From contig JANJXV010000016.1 in the NCBI GenBank assembly GCA_024803745.1, positions 45,589,763 through 45,653,762 of the forward strand: 64,000 nucleotides of DNA, in the 5' to 3' direction. This stretch comes from Megascapheus bottae. Lineage: Eukaryota; Chordata; Mammalia; Rodentia; Geomyidae. This document shows positions 54,228 through 64,000 of this stretch, piece by piece; the stretch's first letter is position 1; each line of letters opens with the position of its first letter. The notes beneath the pieces were generated by a model that made no database searches, had not been told where the DNA came from, and was given only the letters and a program-made list of their open reading frames with translations. The position numbers and the translations under genes are program-made.

Positions 54228-55516
54228 GTAAGTACACCACGCTGCCCCCCAAGTGTGCTCCGCTGTTAGTGATATAGAGAGTGCACCGCAGACACTGCTG
54301 TCATCGCGTGCGTTATGTGCAGTGTGGTGTGCGTACCCGGGGACCTGCCAGCCCTTGATGGGCCCGGCCCTCTGAGGTCACCGCCGGAGGGTCTGCCTGG
54401 CCACAGCTCCCACTGACGGCTGGCTGCTGTGTAAAACCCTGGCATTCCTGCTGCCAGGCCTGCTGGAGAGAGAAGGGAAGTTCACTCTGAAACGAAGAGA
54501 GGGCCGTACTGGCTGCATTTGCGTCAGTTCCCTTCTGTGACCCCAGACGCTTGAGGAAATGCGCTTTGGCCTTAGACCGTTTGGACAAGCCTAGTGAGCA
54601 TGTGTGTGTGAGGCTCTGAGAGGGGACCCAGAGCCTCGGGCGTGGTAGGCAAATGCTTTGTTCATGAGCCACCCCTCAGCCCCACACCTGACCTACATAA
54701 TGCCACACGCTGCTCTGGGATGGCGTCGCCAACATGTGTCCACAGAGGGACTTCTGGGTGTGGAGTGACCTGGGAGCTGGTCACGGCCCCTCCTCTGCTG
54801 CCCGGTGGGTCCTTTGTCCACAAGCTGGGTCACTGCTGACCTGCGCAGGACACACACGAGCCCCGCGTCCACACCGCTCTGGTCTCACTGTGTACCGTGC
54901 AGCTGCGCTCCACTGTCCAGACATCTGCCCAGCAGATTCCTGAGGGGACCCCCAAAGCACACCCCTCCCCAGCTTTGCGCTCCTGCTGCAGAGCGCTTCC
55001 TCGCTCCCAGCTTCTGTGCTCCGGGCCTCGAGTGTGCAGTGCCAGGTGTGCACGCTGTGCCCGGTGCCAGCCTCTAGATCCCTGGCCCTCTGCTGCCTCC
55101 CCTCATCTCCCCAGGTAGCAGAGCCGGCCCTGCCCTAGGTCTCTGGGCCACAGAAGTAGAGGGTACCATGTGGGGCAGGTGTTCACAAATGCCACCCTCC
55201 CTGCAACAGCTGGTTGCAGCCCTCCCACATCCCCCCCACAGCCCCTCGCAGCCCCACCGCAGCCCTCCACCTCTCCTTGCCAACAAAGGAGTCCCCTCCC
55301 TCTCCTGGCTTCAGCCCCAAGCTAGCACCTGAATTGGCCTTCACACCCCAGCTGTCCTCCTCCTGGGCCCCCTCCCCCACCTTTGTCCTGGGTCCCTTGC
55401 CTCTCTGCAGTCTTGTGCCTGTGGCCTTTCTCCCAAGGTGATTCCCTGGCCTTGGGATGCCCCACCCTGCCCCATGAGCCCAGCCCCTTCTCAAATGCTT
55501 GCCTCCCCTCTGACAG
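54228..55516 (+). other. Nfatc1: Nfatc1 intron 6
   Basis: A 1.3-kb intron. No repeat family or extra exon is recognised. It has a C-rich, CCCCAC-type stretch near 55190-55400 and a long pyrimidine-rich approach to the exon 7 acceptor (ctcccctctgacag). Confidence 0.88.
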
Positions 55517-55657
55517 CCCAGCGGTCCGCCCAGGAGCTGCCTCTAGTGGAGAGGCAGAGCACAGACAGCTACCCTGTCGTCGGAGGGAAGAAGATGGTCC
55601 TGTCCGGCCATAACTTTCTGCAGGATTCCAAGGTCATTTTTGTGGAGAAGGCTCCAG
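55517..55657 (+). CDS. Nfatc1: Nfatc1 exon 7 (start of IPT/TIG domain)
   Basis: It completes Ser589 and encodes residues 590-635. QRSAQELPLVERQSTDSYPV is followed by VGGKKMVLSGHNFLQDSKVI and FVEKAP. GGKKMVLSGHNFLQDSKV is the opening strand pair of the IPT (RHR-C) domain, which mediates dimer and partner contacts. Only a Lys-to-Arg change (VEK to VER) is noted against human. The donor is CTCCAG|GTAGGC. Confidence 0.97.
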
Positions 55658-56159
55658 GTAGGCCTTACGGTGGCTGGCCATCCTGCGGTGGGCCGTGTTG
55701 GGAGGGGCCCCTGGTGGGCGGGGCTCAGTCCATCTACCTGCATGGCCCCACGGTATGCGTGGTCTGCGTGGCCAGGCTGCAGCCACGGTGGCTCTGTGTG
55801 TCTCAGGTGAGGTTCTGTGCTGCTTGCTGGAAGGCAGGTCAGAGTCCTCTCAGAGCTCTTGGTCAGCACTCCCGCAGGGGCTGGGGAAGAATCCACCGGC
55901 TGCATTCTGGTCCTTGGCCTGGCACTAATCAAGCTCCCAGCACTTCTGACCTTTCTCCTTCAGCCACGCTTTGTTGAGCACCTGTTTTCCTCCTGGTTCT
56001 GAGAGAGAGCTCCACAGCCCCTGGACTATGCCAGGCTGGGCACAGGAACAGGATGGGGACATAAAAGACCTGCTACCTTCACGGTGCCTAGAGGTCACAC
56101 CTGCAGCCATCTGCAGCTGCTGCTGCTGCTCTTAGTTACTGCAATTTTCTGTATCTGTA

Positions 56160-56161
<2 letters not shown>

Positions 56162-56206
<45 letters not shown>

Positions 56207-56263
56207 GAGAGAGAGACAGAGAGACAGAGAGAGAAAGATAAGGGAAAGAGAGAGAGAGGGAGA
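56162..56263 (+). repeat. (TG)n followed by (GA)n microsatellite
   Basis: About 20 TG units (56162-56201) abut an imperfect GA/GAGACA run to 56263 and continue as loosely purine-rich sequence. Confidence 0.97.
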
Positions 56264-57125
56264 AGAATTGCAGGCCACATAGAGCCCAGGAAGGATTCTA
56301 GGAGCAGCAAGCCTGGGCCTTTGTGGCCAGGCTGGTGATGCCTCCAGTGGCCTCTGATAGCAGGGCAGTTCAGGGTTGGTGGAGCAGCCTGTGAGTTTCC
56401 CTGGAGCTATTGTGCTGGACTGCCTGTGGAGGCCAGACCTGGAGAGACAGAGCAATCAGGACTGTGGCCGTGGCCATTTCATTGGGACCCAGGGCTGTGC
56501 CGGGACCCTGCGAGCCTCGCGGGCTCCGGTGGAAATGTCACCCTGTGGGGCTGCGGAGTGGAGCAGTAGCACCAGCTGCTGTGGGGTTGTCGATGGCGAG
56601 CCTGCACTCACTCATGGTTTCAGGAAGACGGATTCCTGGGCCAGACCAGCTCAGAGGCCAGGACAAGTGCCATGACTGGTGTGGTGACGCGTGGTCGTGC
56701 TCAGTCTCCTGTCTGCAAGGCCTGCGTGGAGTGTTCAGAGCTGAGCTCCTGTGTGGACCAGGCCTGCTCCTGTGGTCCCCACCTCCCCCAGTGGGCCATG
56801 GGATGGGTGCCCACACAGTGCTGGTGTTTGCAGGCTTCCCCCCACACACTTACCAACTAGAGTTTTTTTGAAGCCGTCCATCCAGTACTTACTGTAATCA
56901 CCGAAAACCACGGAGGCGTGGCGCCTGCCTGGTGGGATCCTGATGTTGTGTGTTCACGGGAAACTGAAGCACTCCAATCAGCACGGCATAGAAGTCGTTC
57001 ATGTTTAACTTGGCGGGCCTATGTAATCACACACATAATTGGAAAATACGTTTTAAATTATAGAGAAAACTCAGCTAAGTGTGATGATAAGGAGAAAGTG
57101 CACAGAGCACGCCTTCTCTGGAGGA

Positions 57126-57365
57126 GTGAGTTCTGACGGAATTTGACCTTCAGGTCCTCCGGGCAGTGAGTTCTGACGGAGTTCGACCTTCAGGTCCTCC
57201 GGGCAGTGAGTTCTGACCGAGTTTGACCTTCAGGTCTTCCGGGCAGTGAGTTCTGACAGAGTTTGACCTTCAGGTCCTCCGGGCAGTGAGTTCTGACAGA
57301 GTTTGACCTTCAGGTCCTCCGGGCAGTGAGTTCTGACATAGTTTAACCTTCAGAGCCTCCAGGCA
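57126..57365 (+). repeat. 40-bp minisatellite, 6 copies
   Basis: Units beginning 'gtgagttctgac' start at 57126, 57166, 57206, 57246, 57286 and 57326, exactly 40 bases apart. Units 1-5 contain GACCTTCAGGTC, two opposed nuclear-receptor-like half-sites separated by two bases. Unit 6 has lost it. Units 4 and 5 are the most alike. Confidence 0.97.
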
Positions 57366-58082
57366 TGTCTCTGCACTGGAGGAGGAGACTTGGATCCTGC
57401 CCTGTACCCTATACCCTGAGCCATTTGTGACCAAATCCAGTGGAGCCAGTGCCCAGCTTTCTTGTCCCAGGGCTGGGTCTTTCCAGCTTCCTTGCATTCT
57501 TTCTTTCCTCACTTATGGGACATCAGGCCAGGCAGGTCCAGGGATTCAGGATAGTGGCCAAGTCAGCCCAGGCCCTGTGAGCCGACGTTCCAGTGTTAGC
57601 ATCTGCAGTCAATCAGAGCCCAGCTGTTGGGAGTGGGGCGCAGCCTCTGCTCACCGGGTATGTGGGCTCTAGACCACGGTGCCCCAACGTGAAGCCTCTT
57701 TCCCCTGCACTTGCCTTATCCCTAGTCAACACTTAGCTTGTAAGGCAGCAGGCTGGTTCCTCTGCAGTCCTGCTGATACCTAGGGAACAGAGGCATACAG
57801 TAAATCAAACATCACACAAATACTTACTGCCCCGAGAGGTCATAAACTTGGGAATGTTATGGTACTGTATCTATCCAGTGTTTGGCATTTAATTTCTAAA
57901 ATTTAGATTATTTGCATATTACTATACATATGTAGATGTACATCATAGTTTCAAAAGAAAGGAGCCAGTATCTACCTAAGTGTCTTCCTTTACATTTGGT
58001 TTCTGACAAAAGTTCTCACTCAAGCATTGTATATCACCCAAACATGTCATCTGACATCCTCATCTTGGTGGCAAGCTGTACA

Positions 58083-58110
58083 CGTGTGTGTGTGTGTGTG
58101 TATGTGTGTT
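58083..58110 (+). repeat. (GT)n microsatellite
   Basis: A short GT run at the tail side of the reverse SINE that follows. Confidence 0.9.
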
Positions 58111-58134
58111 TGTGCATTTGTGCGCATGCACATG

Positions 58135-58347
58135 TGTGCCAGTACTGAGCTTAAACTCAGGCCTCACACTCTTGTTCAGCTTTTCTTGTTCAAGGCTGGC
58201 TTCTACCACTTGAGCCACAGCTCTGCTCTTGACCTTTGTTGGCTAATTAGGGCTAAGCGTCTCAGATTTGTATACCCGGACAAGGCTTTGAACTGTGATC
58301 CTCAGGTCTCAGCCTCTGAGTTGCTAGGATTACAGGTGTGAGATTCT
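58135..58347 (-). repeat. Composite SINE, reverse orientation
   Basis: 'ctgagcttaaactcaggcct', 'ttctaccacttgagccacag', 'gaactgtgatcctcaggtct' and 'ctaggattacaggtgtgaga' follow in the order of the reversed composite SINE. Confidence 0.9.
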
Positions 58348-59119
58348 AGCCTCTGGATTTCTAGGTTTTTGTTGTTGTTGTTTATTTGAGGAACCAGTAA
58401 ACTTAAAATATTTCTCTCCTGTCTTTGATGAGATGTTGTGTAGTCCAGTTTAAAGTTCTGTTTTAAACGGCTGCTCTTGTAGGACAAGACTGTGGTATGG
58501 AAGCCAGGGGGGTGGGCAGACAGAGCTGGCCTCTCCAGAGGGAGCCTTCACGTGGGAGGCTGTGGATATTAAGTCAGTTATGAGGACTCCGTCCCAAACC
58601 AGCACAGACCCCAGCGCTAAGTAGCCTGCATAGACAGACCCTGCCACGGGCAGATCCTGGGCTTGCTGCCTTCTTGCTTCTCTCTAGTTTCTGCCCAGCA
58701 CACTCTTAGCCCACCCTGAGCATGGCAGGCCTGGCGCACACTGCTTGCTGTGGCTCTGTAGCTGCCATTCACAGTCTGACTCTCCTTTGTCGCCTAGGAA
58801 GGCTGTGGTATGGGGGACACGGGAGCCCCAGGGCTAGAGGAGGCTGTGGGGAGCAGATGGAGGGTGGTGGAGGGGGAGGGTGGTATGGGATGCAGTGTTG
58901 AGATGTCCCCTGCTTCATCATGCTTGGCTTCAGATGGCAGGACATGGCCATCGGGGATAGCCAGCTGCCACCCTTGGATAGGGGTGACTTCAGGGTCCTC
59001 ACCCCTGCCCAACCCTCCTGTCTTTGTCCAGTGCAATCAAAGCCCCTGGAAACACATCCCAGAGGCAGTAAGAGAGAAGGCACATTGGAGGGAGGAGGGC
59101 ACCAGGCGTGTATCGTGCA

Positions 59120-59400
59120 TTGTGGTGTATGTGTGTTTGGGTGTGCATGTACATGTACACGTGAAGTTAGTGATGTGTGAGGATGTGGGGGGGTGCCTGT
59201 GTCGTGGTGTGTGTGTGTGTAAATGTGTGTGTGTGTTAAGAATATGCATGATGTGTGAGTGTGTATCTGTGTGTCGTCGTATATATGTATACGTATGTAA
59301 GCTTTATGAGTGTGTGTGTGGTACATGTACACGTGAAGGTGGTGGTGTGTGAGGATGTGTGTGTCTTCATGTACACAGCCATGGCTGTGTGTGTGCTTGG
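59120..59400 (+). repeat. Degenerate GT-rich tract
   Basis: Interrupted GT runs with atgtgtg, acatgtacacgtgaag and gtatatatgtatacg segments. The phrase 'acatgtacacgtgaag' occurs twice (about 59150 and 59323), pointing to an old local duplication. Confidence 0.8.
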
Positions 59401-62400
59401 CCCTGTGCATGCACTGGCCACATGCTGCCCGCTCTGCTGTGTGGGGACATCCTCTGCCTCTCCCCACTGTGTGGCAGTTGCAGCTGGGCCCAGCTGGCCA
59501 CATCACCGTGGTGATGGAGCAGAAGCATGCACGGTGGATACAGAGCAGGCTAGTCCAGGAAGGCTGACGTGTGGCCTGGCACTGTCCACGGCCTCCCCTG
59601 CTTGGGGTCCATTGGGCCACGCAGCCATAGAGGTGTCTGCTTTTTTGAGGATGTCTGGAAGTTTTCCAGACATAGACGCCAGGCCTGTGGGCTTGCCAGT
59701 GTTGTGCACTCGCCGATGGAGCCACCCCCTCTGAAGTCCCTACCGGCCCGTGGGAAATACGTCCTCCTCCCATGCTCCTGTGGTGCTGGGCAGGGCAGGA
59801 GGGGGAGGTGTCCTGTTGTAGGCACTGCACGTCATTGGCCCAGCTCACACGTGTCAGACTTGGTCATGGACATAAAAATACTGCAGTGCTGACCTGGCTG
59901 GGCAGGTTTCCATGTGGCTATCATGCACAGCTGCTCGGCAGGAATTGGATAAGGACTGCCTCCATGCCTCTGCCCCACACTGGATGGCTCCAGAACCCAC
60001 TTCCCAGCAAGGGAAGAAAGGGAAGGCTGCCGTGTGAAAGGGAAGAAAGTAGGGGCTGCCATGAGTGCTGACTTAAGGGTCAGGGTGGAGTGACATCCAG
60101 TCCTCCCTTGGATGGCATTTCCAAGGCCCTGTGGCTGGGGTGGCATGGCTGCAGGAAGAGTGGAGCTCTCCTGGCTCTTAGCCCAAGGGCCACCTGGATT
60201 GTTGTCACAGCCCCAAGACATGAGCTCCACTCAGGGGCCACAGACACCCCAGAGGCTCAGGGCCTTCTTTGTGGGGTCCTGGCCAATGCAGCAGGCCTGT
60301 GCAAACCATGGGGAGAGAAGCTGGGGTGGTGGAGGCCACGTGGCCAACCTCAAGAATCAGGGAGCCCAGCTTGAGTCCTGCAGCCAGGAGACCTCACCCA
60401 GGCTCAGGGCCAGGAAGGCAGCAGGGGCTCCCCACTGACCATGTGGTCCCCCCGCTGCGTGTACCACGTCCCCAGGCCCTCGTCCACTCTCAGCTAGGCG
60501 GTCTCCACACACATCCCCGCGTGTACCACGTCACCAAAGCTGAGTGATGCTCTTAAGTCCCCAGCCACAAATGTGAGTCCCAGTGGGAAGCAGACTAGTG
60601 GGCACAGTGCCCAGGACCCTTTCCCAGGCCAACAACCACGAACCCCTCTCTTGTCTGTGGGTCTGATGATTCAGCCATCCTCCTTGCCTGTGGTCCGTTG
60701 ATGGATACGGGCTGCTGACCCCTGTGGTGGTTCATGACTGAAGCCGTTGTGAAGTTCACACATGAGGTCCCGTGTCGACGTATGTAATGCCCCCGTGCAT
60801 TCCCAGGGTGCACTTGATTGTCACCCTTGCCTCTCTGTTTCCACAGAGGCTGGCAGTCCCTGTTCCACTGTGGAGGCCTCAGGGGGAGGACATGGCCGGC
60901 AGGGATAGGTCCAGGCAGACAGGGCCCACCTCACTCAAATGGTCCATAAGGGACAAGAGGTGGAGCAGCCCGGGCCTGTGTGCTCTACAGGGCTGGGCCC
61001 AAGGCTGTATGCCTGTCCTGCCCCTTAGTGAAGCCACGCAGGCCCCGGCTCCCCACAAAGCTGGGCCTTCCCTGGCCAGTGTGGCCCGAGGGGCACATTG
61101 TCGGCGAGGAGGACCCTAAACCACCATGGGAAGATGGCTGCTGGCATGTGTGGAAGCAGCAGCCCAGCCCGCCCTGGCATGGGACTGGCCTGTGGGCCCA
61201 CGGCAGTGGCGTCCTGTGGCCTGTGGAGCAGCCGCAGACCCACAGGCTCCGCTCCACGGAGACCTTGGCGGGTGTGGCAGGGAAGCCTTTCCGATGACTC
61301 ATGCTGCAGGGAATTCCCTAATGATTTGGAATATTTTTACTTCTGGACTCAGGCACAGTTTGTTTCCGACTGAGAATGCAGGAGTGCCCGATAAGACCGA
61401 ACACAAAGGCCCTTTCAGGGTGGCCCTGTTTCCCTGGAGAGGCTGAGTGGGAGCAGCTCTGTGCTGGCTGCCTCTGAGTGCAGGCACTGTGTGGGGATGC
61501 CACAGGCTGTTCTGGTGCTGGAGGCCACTCCTCAGGGGATACAGGGGACGCTGAGATGGGGCTAGCCAGGGATCTTGCTGTGATCTCCTGCAGTCCATGC
61601 TTTTGAGCCCTTTCATAGTGCTTCAGCCTGTGGTCCTGGCTTAAAACAATTGCTAAGCATATATTCTGACCAAAACCATGTATCTGTGTTTAAAAGACCA
61701 GTTTATGGGCCCTGTCCCCATTCTGGGCTAGAGAGCCTGGGGCTGGGTGGGAAGGCCAGAGGAAGCGGCTGGGTTGTAAGTGGCACATAAGTTCTGTGGC
61801 TCCCAGGAGCCAGATTTCCATGGGAAACTTACTTAAGTGAGATCAGAGAGCAGAGGCAGCACTTGTCCTTCTGTCGGTGGCATGCTGGATTCTGGGTACC
61901 AGGCTGGCTGGCCACACAGCCTGGCAGCTCAGGGTGGGGCCTCACTCCTCTCCTGATGCCAAAGGCCAGTGCCCCTGCATGGGTTTCTCAGTGAAACATC
62001 AGGGCTGTTGAGATCCAGGCTACCCAAGCCACACGTGTGGGCATATCCGCAGGCCTCAGAGCCTGACACTGGACCACACAGCCCCCCAGAAGTGCCTGTG
62101 CAGGTGTGGCTGGAGTGGAATGTGCTTTTCTGCCAACATCTCTGAGCCTCCAGGGCCCGGGAGTCACTGCTCGTGACTCTGGTGCTGTGGGAGTGGCCGC
62201 ATATATTTTTAGGTTCCTGATATTTTCCCAAAGGACACTGGTCTGGTTGGATCTGAGTGGCTCATCTGGGCCTGAGGTGTCCCAGGCTGGTGTGGCCTAG
62301 TACAGCAGGCAACTGGTGACTCACATATCCACCCTTCGGTGCCCAGAGGGGGAGAGGTGTCTCTTGTTAGTGATGTGCTGGGTTGTCACACACACACTTG

Positions 62401-63408
62401 TTCTTTCTCAGTGTGTATACCTAGGATGGCTCACTCTCAGAACTGACTTCATTTGTAGAAGATAAAAGCTGGGGAGAGGAGGTGACCTGGTGGTCAGCTC
62501 TGGTCAGTACCAGCTCCCCAGGCCAGTGGGCCCATCAGAAGGGGCTGAGGACAGGGATGGACAGAGCACCCCACAAATGGCAGATGCCCTCCTCTGAGGT
62601 GAGGCTCACAGCTGGCTAAGAACAATAAGGTCTTTCATTGTGTTTTCGGAAGCCTTTTAAGTTTTTTTTTTAAGCATGCAAACAGCCCCTGGGCTAAGGT
62701 TAAAAACACGGTGTGCTTTGCATTTCTGAATCCTGGTGGCAAGAAGTAGTCAAAGGAAGTTTTTTCTTGTTTTCCCAGTAGTCCCTCAGGCAGGGAGGAG
62801 GCCTCACTCTGACTTCTGCTCCCAAAACACACTGGAGGCTGGTTGTGGGGGAGGGGAGGGGCTGCAAGCCAGGCAGCAGAACTGACGGCAGCCCTGGCAG
62901 TGAATGGGGTCCTGACAGCTGGGTCACCCTGGTATGCTGTCCCTGGAGAAGCATGGAGGTGAAGGCCCTGTCCTGACTCGTGCTGGGGCCAGGGCCCCGG
63001 GTGTGCTGTGAGTTGAGGATGCTGCCAATTTGAGAGTGTGGGCACAGAGATGGACTGTGCCAGATATTCGTGGTTGGACAGGTTAGAAAGAGTCTTGGAC
63101 ACGGCATCTTTGGGCTTCACTAGGCTATGATACCACGGCCATGGGACAGGCCAGCACGAGTAGTGGCTGTGAGGACTGGCCGTCCATGGTACCCAAGCTC
63201 CAACCTGACAGCGCCTCAGCATCTAGTTGCCTCCCACCTACACATCCCTCGCTAAGCCCGTGTGCCTGGGGCGGGGGGAGGCCCACATACACATCCCTCC
63301 CTGAGCCGATGAGCCTGGGACTGCTACCTGGGAGGGGTGGGGCCACCTGGGAGGAAGGGTGGGCTCCCTCCACATGCAGTGATAGATTTCTCTCTGCCTC
63401 CCCCACAG

Positions 63409-63464
63409 ACGGCCACCATGTCTGGGAGATGGAAGCAAAAACAGACCGAGACCTGTGCAAGCCA
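63409..63464 (+). CDS. Nfatc1: Nfatc1 exon 8 (IPT domain, part)
   Basis: It completes Asp636 (G|AC) and encodes residues 637-654: GHHVWEMEAKTDRDLCKP, identical to human as I remember it. The exon is only 56 bases, flanked by ccccacag and CAAGCCA|GTAAGT. It is the last exon in the window. The next one should begin with the NSLVVEI segment, outside the right edge. Confidence 0.96.
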
Positions 63465-64000
63465 GTAAGTGTCCAGAATGCTGCGGGTGGAATTTGTGCA
63501 CATGAAATCACCTATGTAATTTGAGTCATAAGGAAACTGCTGAACCAGGGGCTGCTATGATGGGAGAATCGGCCACGAAGACAGAGGCTGAGTGGAGGGA
63601 GAGGTCTCGTCCCTGGGAGCCCTGTTTATAAAAGCCGTAGGAAGCAGGCACCTTCCACGTTACTGGGCCAGCTCTGATGTGGCCCAGAGAAGCCACCTAG
63701 CGGGGACAGCCAGGACCCTCCCGGGGTGGCTTTGCATGGGCTGCTGCCCCTGGGAGACCCTGGTGCTCCGAGCCTCCCGTCGGGGAGTACAGGACTTGCC
63801 TAGACACGCTGTGCCACACATGCCACCTGCAGAACTCGGCAGTGACTTGTCAGCCTCTCCAGAGAGCTGCTCTGAGCGGCTTGTGGCCTGGTCTGGGCCT
63901 GGTGTCTCCAGCCTTGTTCCCTGACCGCTCCTGGCACACAGCGCCTGCTCACACTCCCTCTTCACCTCACACTTCCTCTGTACTTACTGTTTGCACATAG
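63465..64000 (+). other. Nfatc1: Start of Nfatc1 intron 8
   Basis: Unique sequence running to the window edge. No exon, repeat family or poly(A) signal is recognised in it. Confidence 0.8.

Larger units (their letters stand above)
55658..63408 (+). other. Nfatc1: Nfatc1 intron 7
   Basis: Contents recognised: (TG)n/(GA)n at 56162-56263, a 40-bp minisatellite at 57126-57365, a GT run at 58083-58110, a reverse SINE at 58135-58347 and a long degenerate GT-rich tract at 59120-59400. The rest (55660-56150, 56270-57120, 57370-58080, 58350-59110 and 59410-63400) looks unique, with no supported exon. The acceptor is cctcccccacag. Confidence 0.85.
20464..63464 (+). other. Nfatc1: Nfatc1 gene span (first coding ATG to last exon in window)
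   Basis: Nfatc1 encodes a calcineurin-dependent transcription factor. Ca2+ signalling dephosphorylates it in the cytosol, it moves to the nucleus, and it binds GGAAA-type sites, often with AP-1. It acts in lymphocytes, osteoclasts and endocardial valve cells (established knowledge). Eight coding exons are visible, two of them alternative first exons. All splice borders are GT/AG and all phases join correctly. Coding length in the window is 1962 bases (alpha, 654 codons) or 1920 bases (beta, 640 codons). The remaining IPT domain and C-terminal exons, and the poly(A) sites, lie to the right of the window. Confidence 0.97.

Noticed and set aside
58769..59848. 359-codon minus-strand frame in intron 7
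   Set aside because: Its middle is a translated GT/CA-rich tract (His/Thr runs), which removes stop codons. There is no other support.

Overview
The window is mammalian nuclear DNA. Coding sequence is split into short exons with GT/AG borders and long introns, there are two CpG-island promoters, and most of the rest is SINE, minisatellite and microsatellite sequence. The dominant SINEs carry a tRNA-Ala/ID-like left arm joined to an unrelated right arm. This matches the IDL-Geo type described from geomyoid rodents, so a kangaroo rat, pocket mouse or pocket gopher is the most likely source. That assignment is inference from memory of repeat families.

Layout: positions 1-2695 are the last intron of Atp9b (phospholipid flippase family). 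Its terminal coding exon is 2696-2832, followed by a 3' UTR with AATAAA at 3058-3063. About 17 kb of intergenic DNA follows (roughly 3086-20200), holding SINEs, an L1 remnant, a 108-bp tandem array and several microsatellites. The remainder is Nfatc1 on the plus strand, running off the right edge. The Atp9b-Nfatc1 order and orientation match the arrangement on human 18q23.

Nfatc1: promoter P1 lies in a CpG island (about 18350-20790) and drives exon 1 (20464-20590, alpha N terminus). Promoter P2 lies in a second island (about 23000-24350) and drives exon 2 (23834-23918, beta N terminus). Either first exon splices in the same phase to exon 3 (31278-32379: calcineurin docking sites, serine-rich region, SP repeats, NLS). 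Exons 4-8 follow (41623-41782, 51797-51999, 54055-54227, 55517-55657, 63409-63464) and encode the Rel-homology DNA-binding domain and the start of the IPT domain. The exons seen here code for 654 residues (alpha) or 640 (beta) with no frame break. The 3' exons lie outside the window.

No unknown gene system was found. The points most worth a second look are a Ser-to-Cys change at a reported PKA-site position in the regulatory domain, tandem NFAT-type sites and a forkhead palindrome at the two promoters, and four minisatellites. One of these, in intron 7, repeats a nuclear-receptor-like half-site pair every 40 bp.
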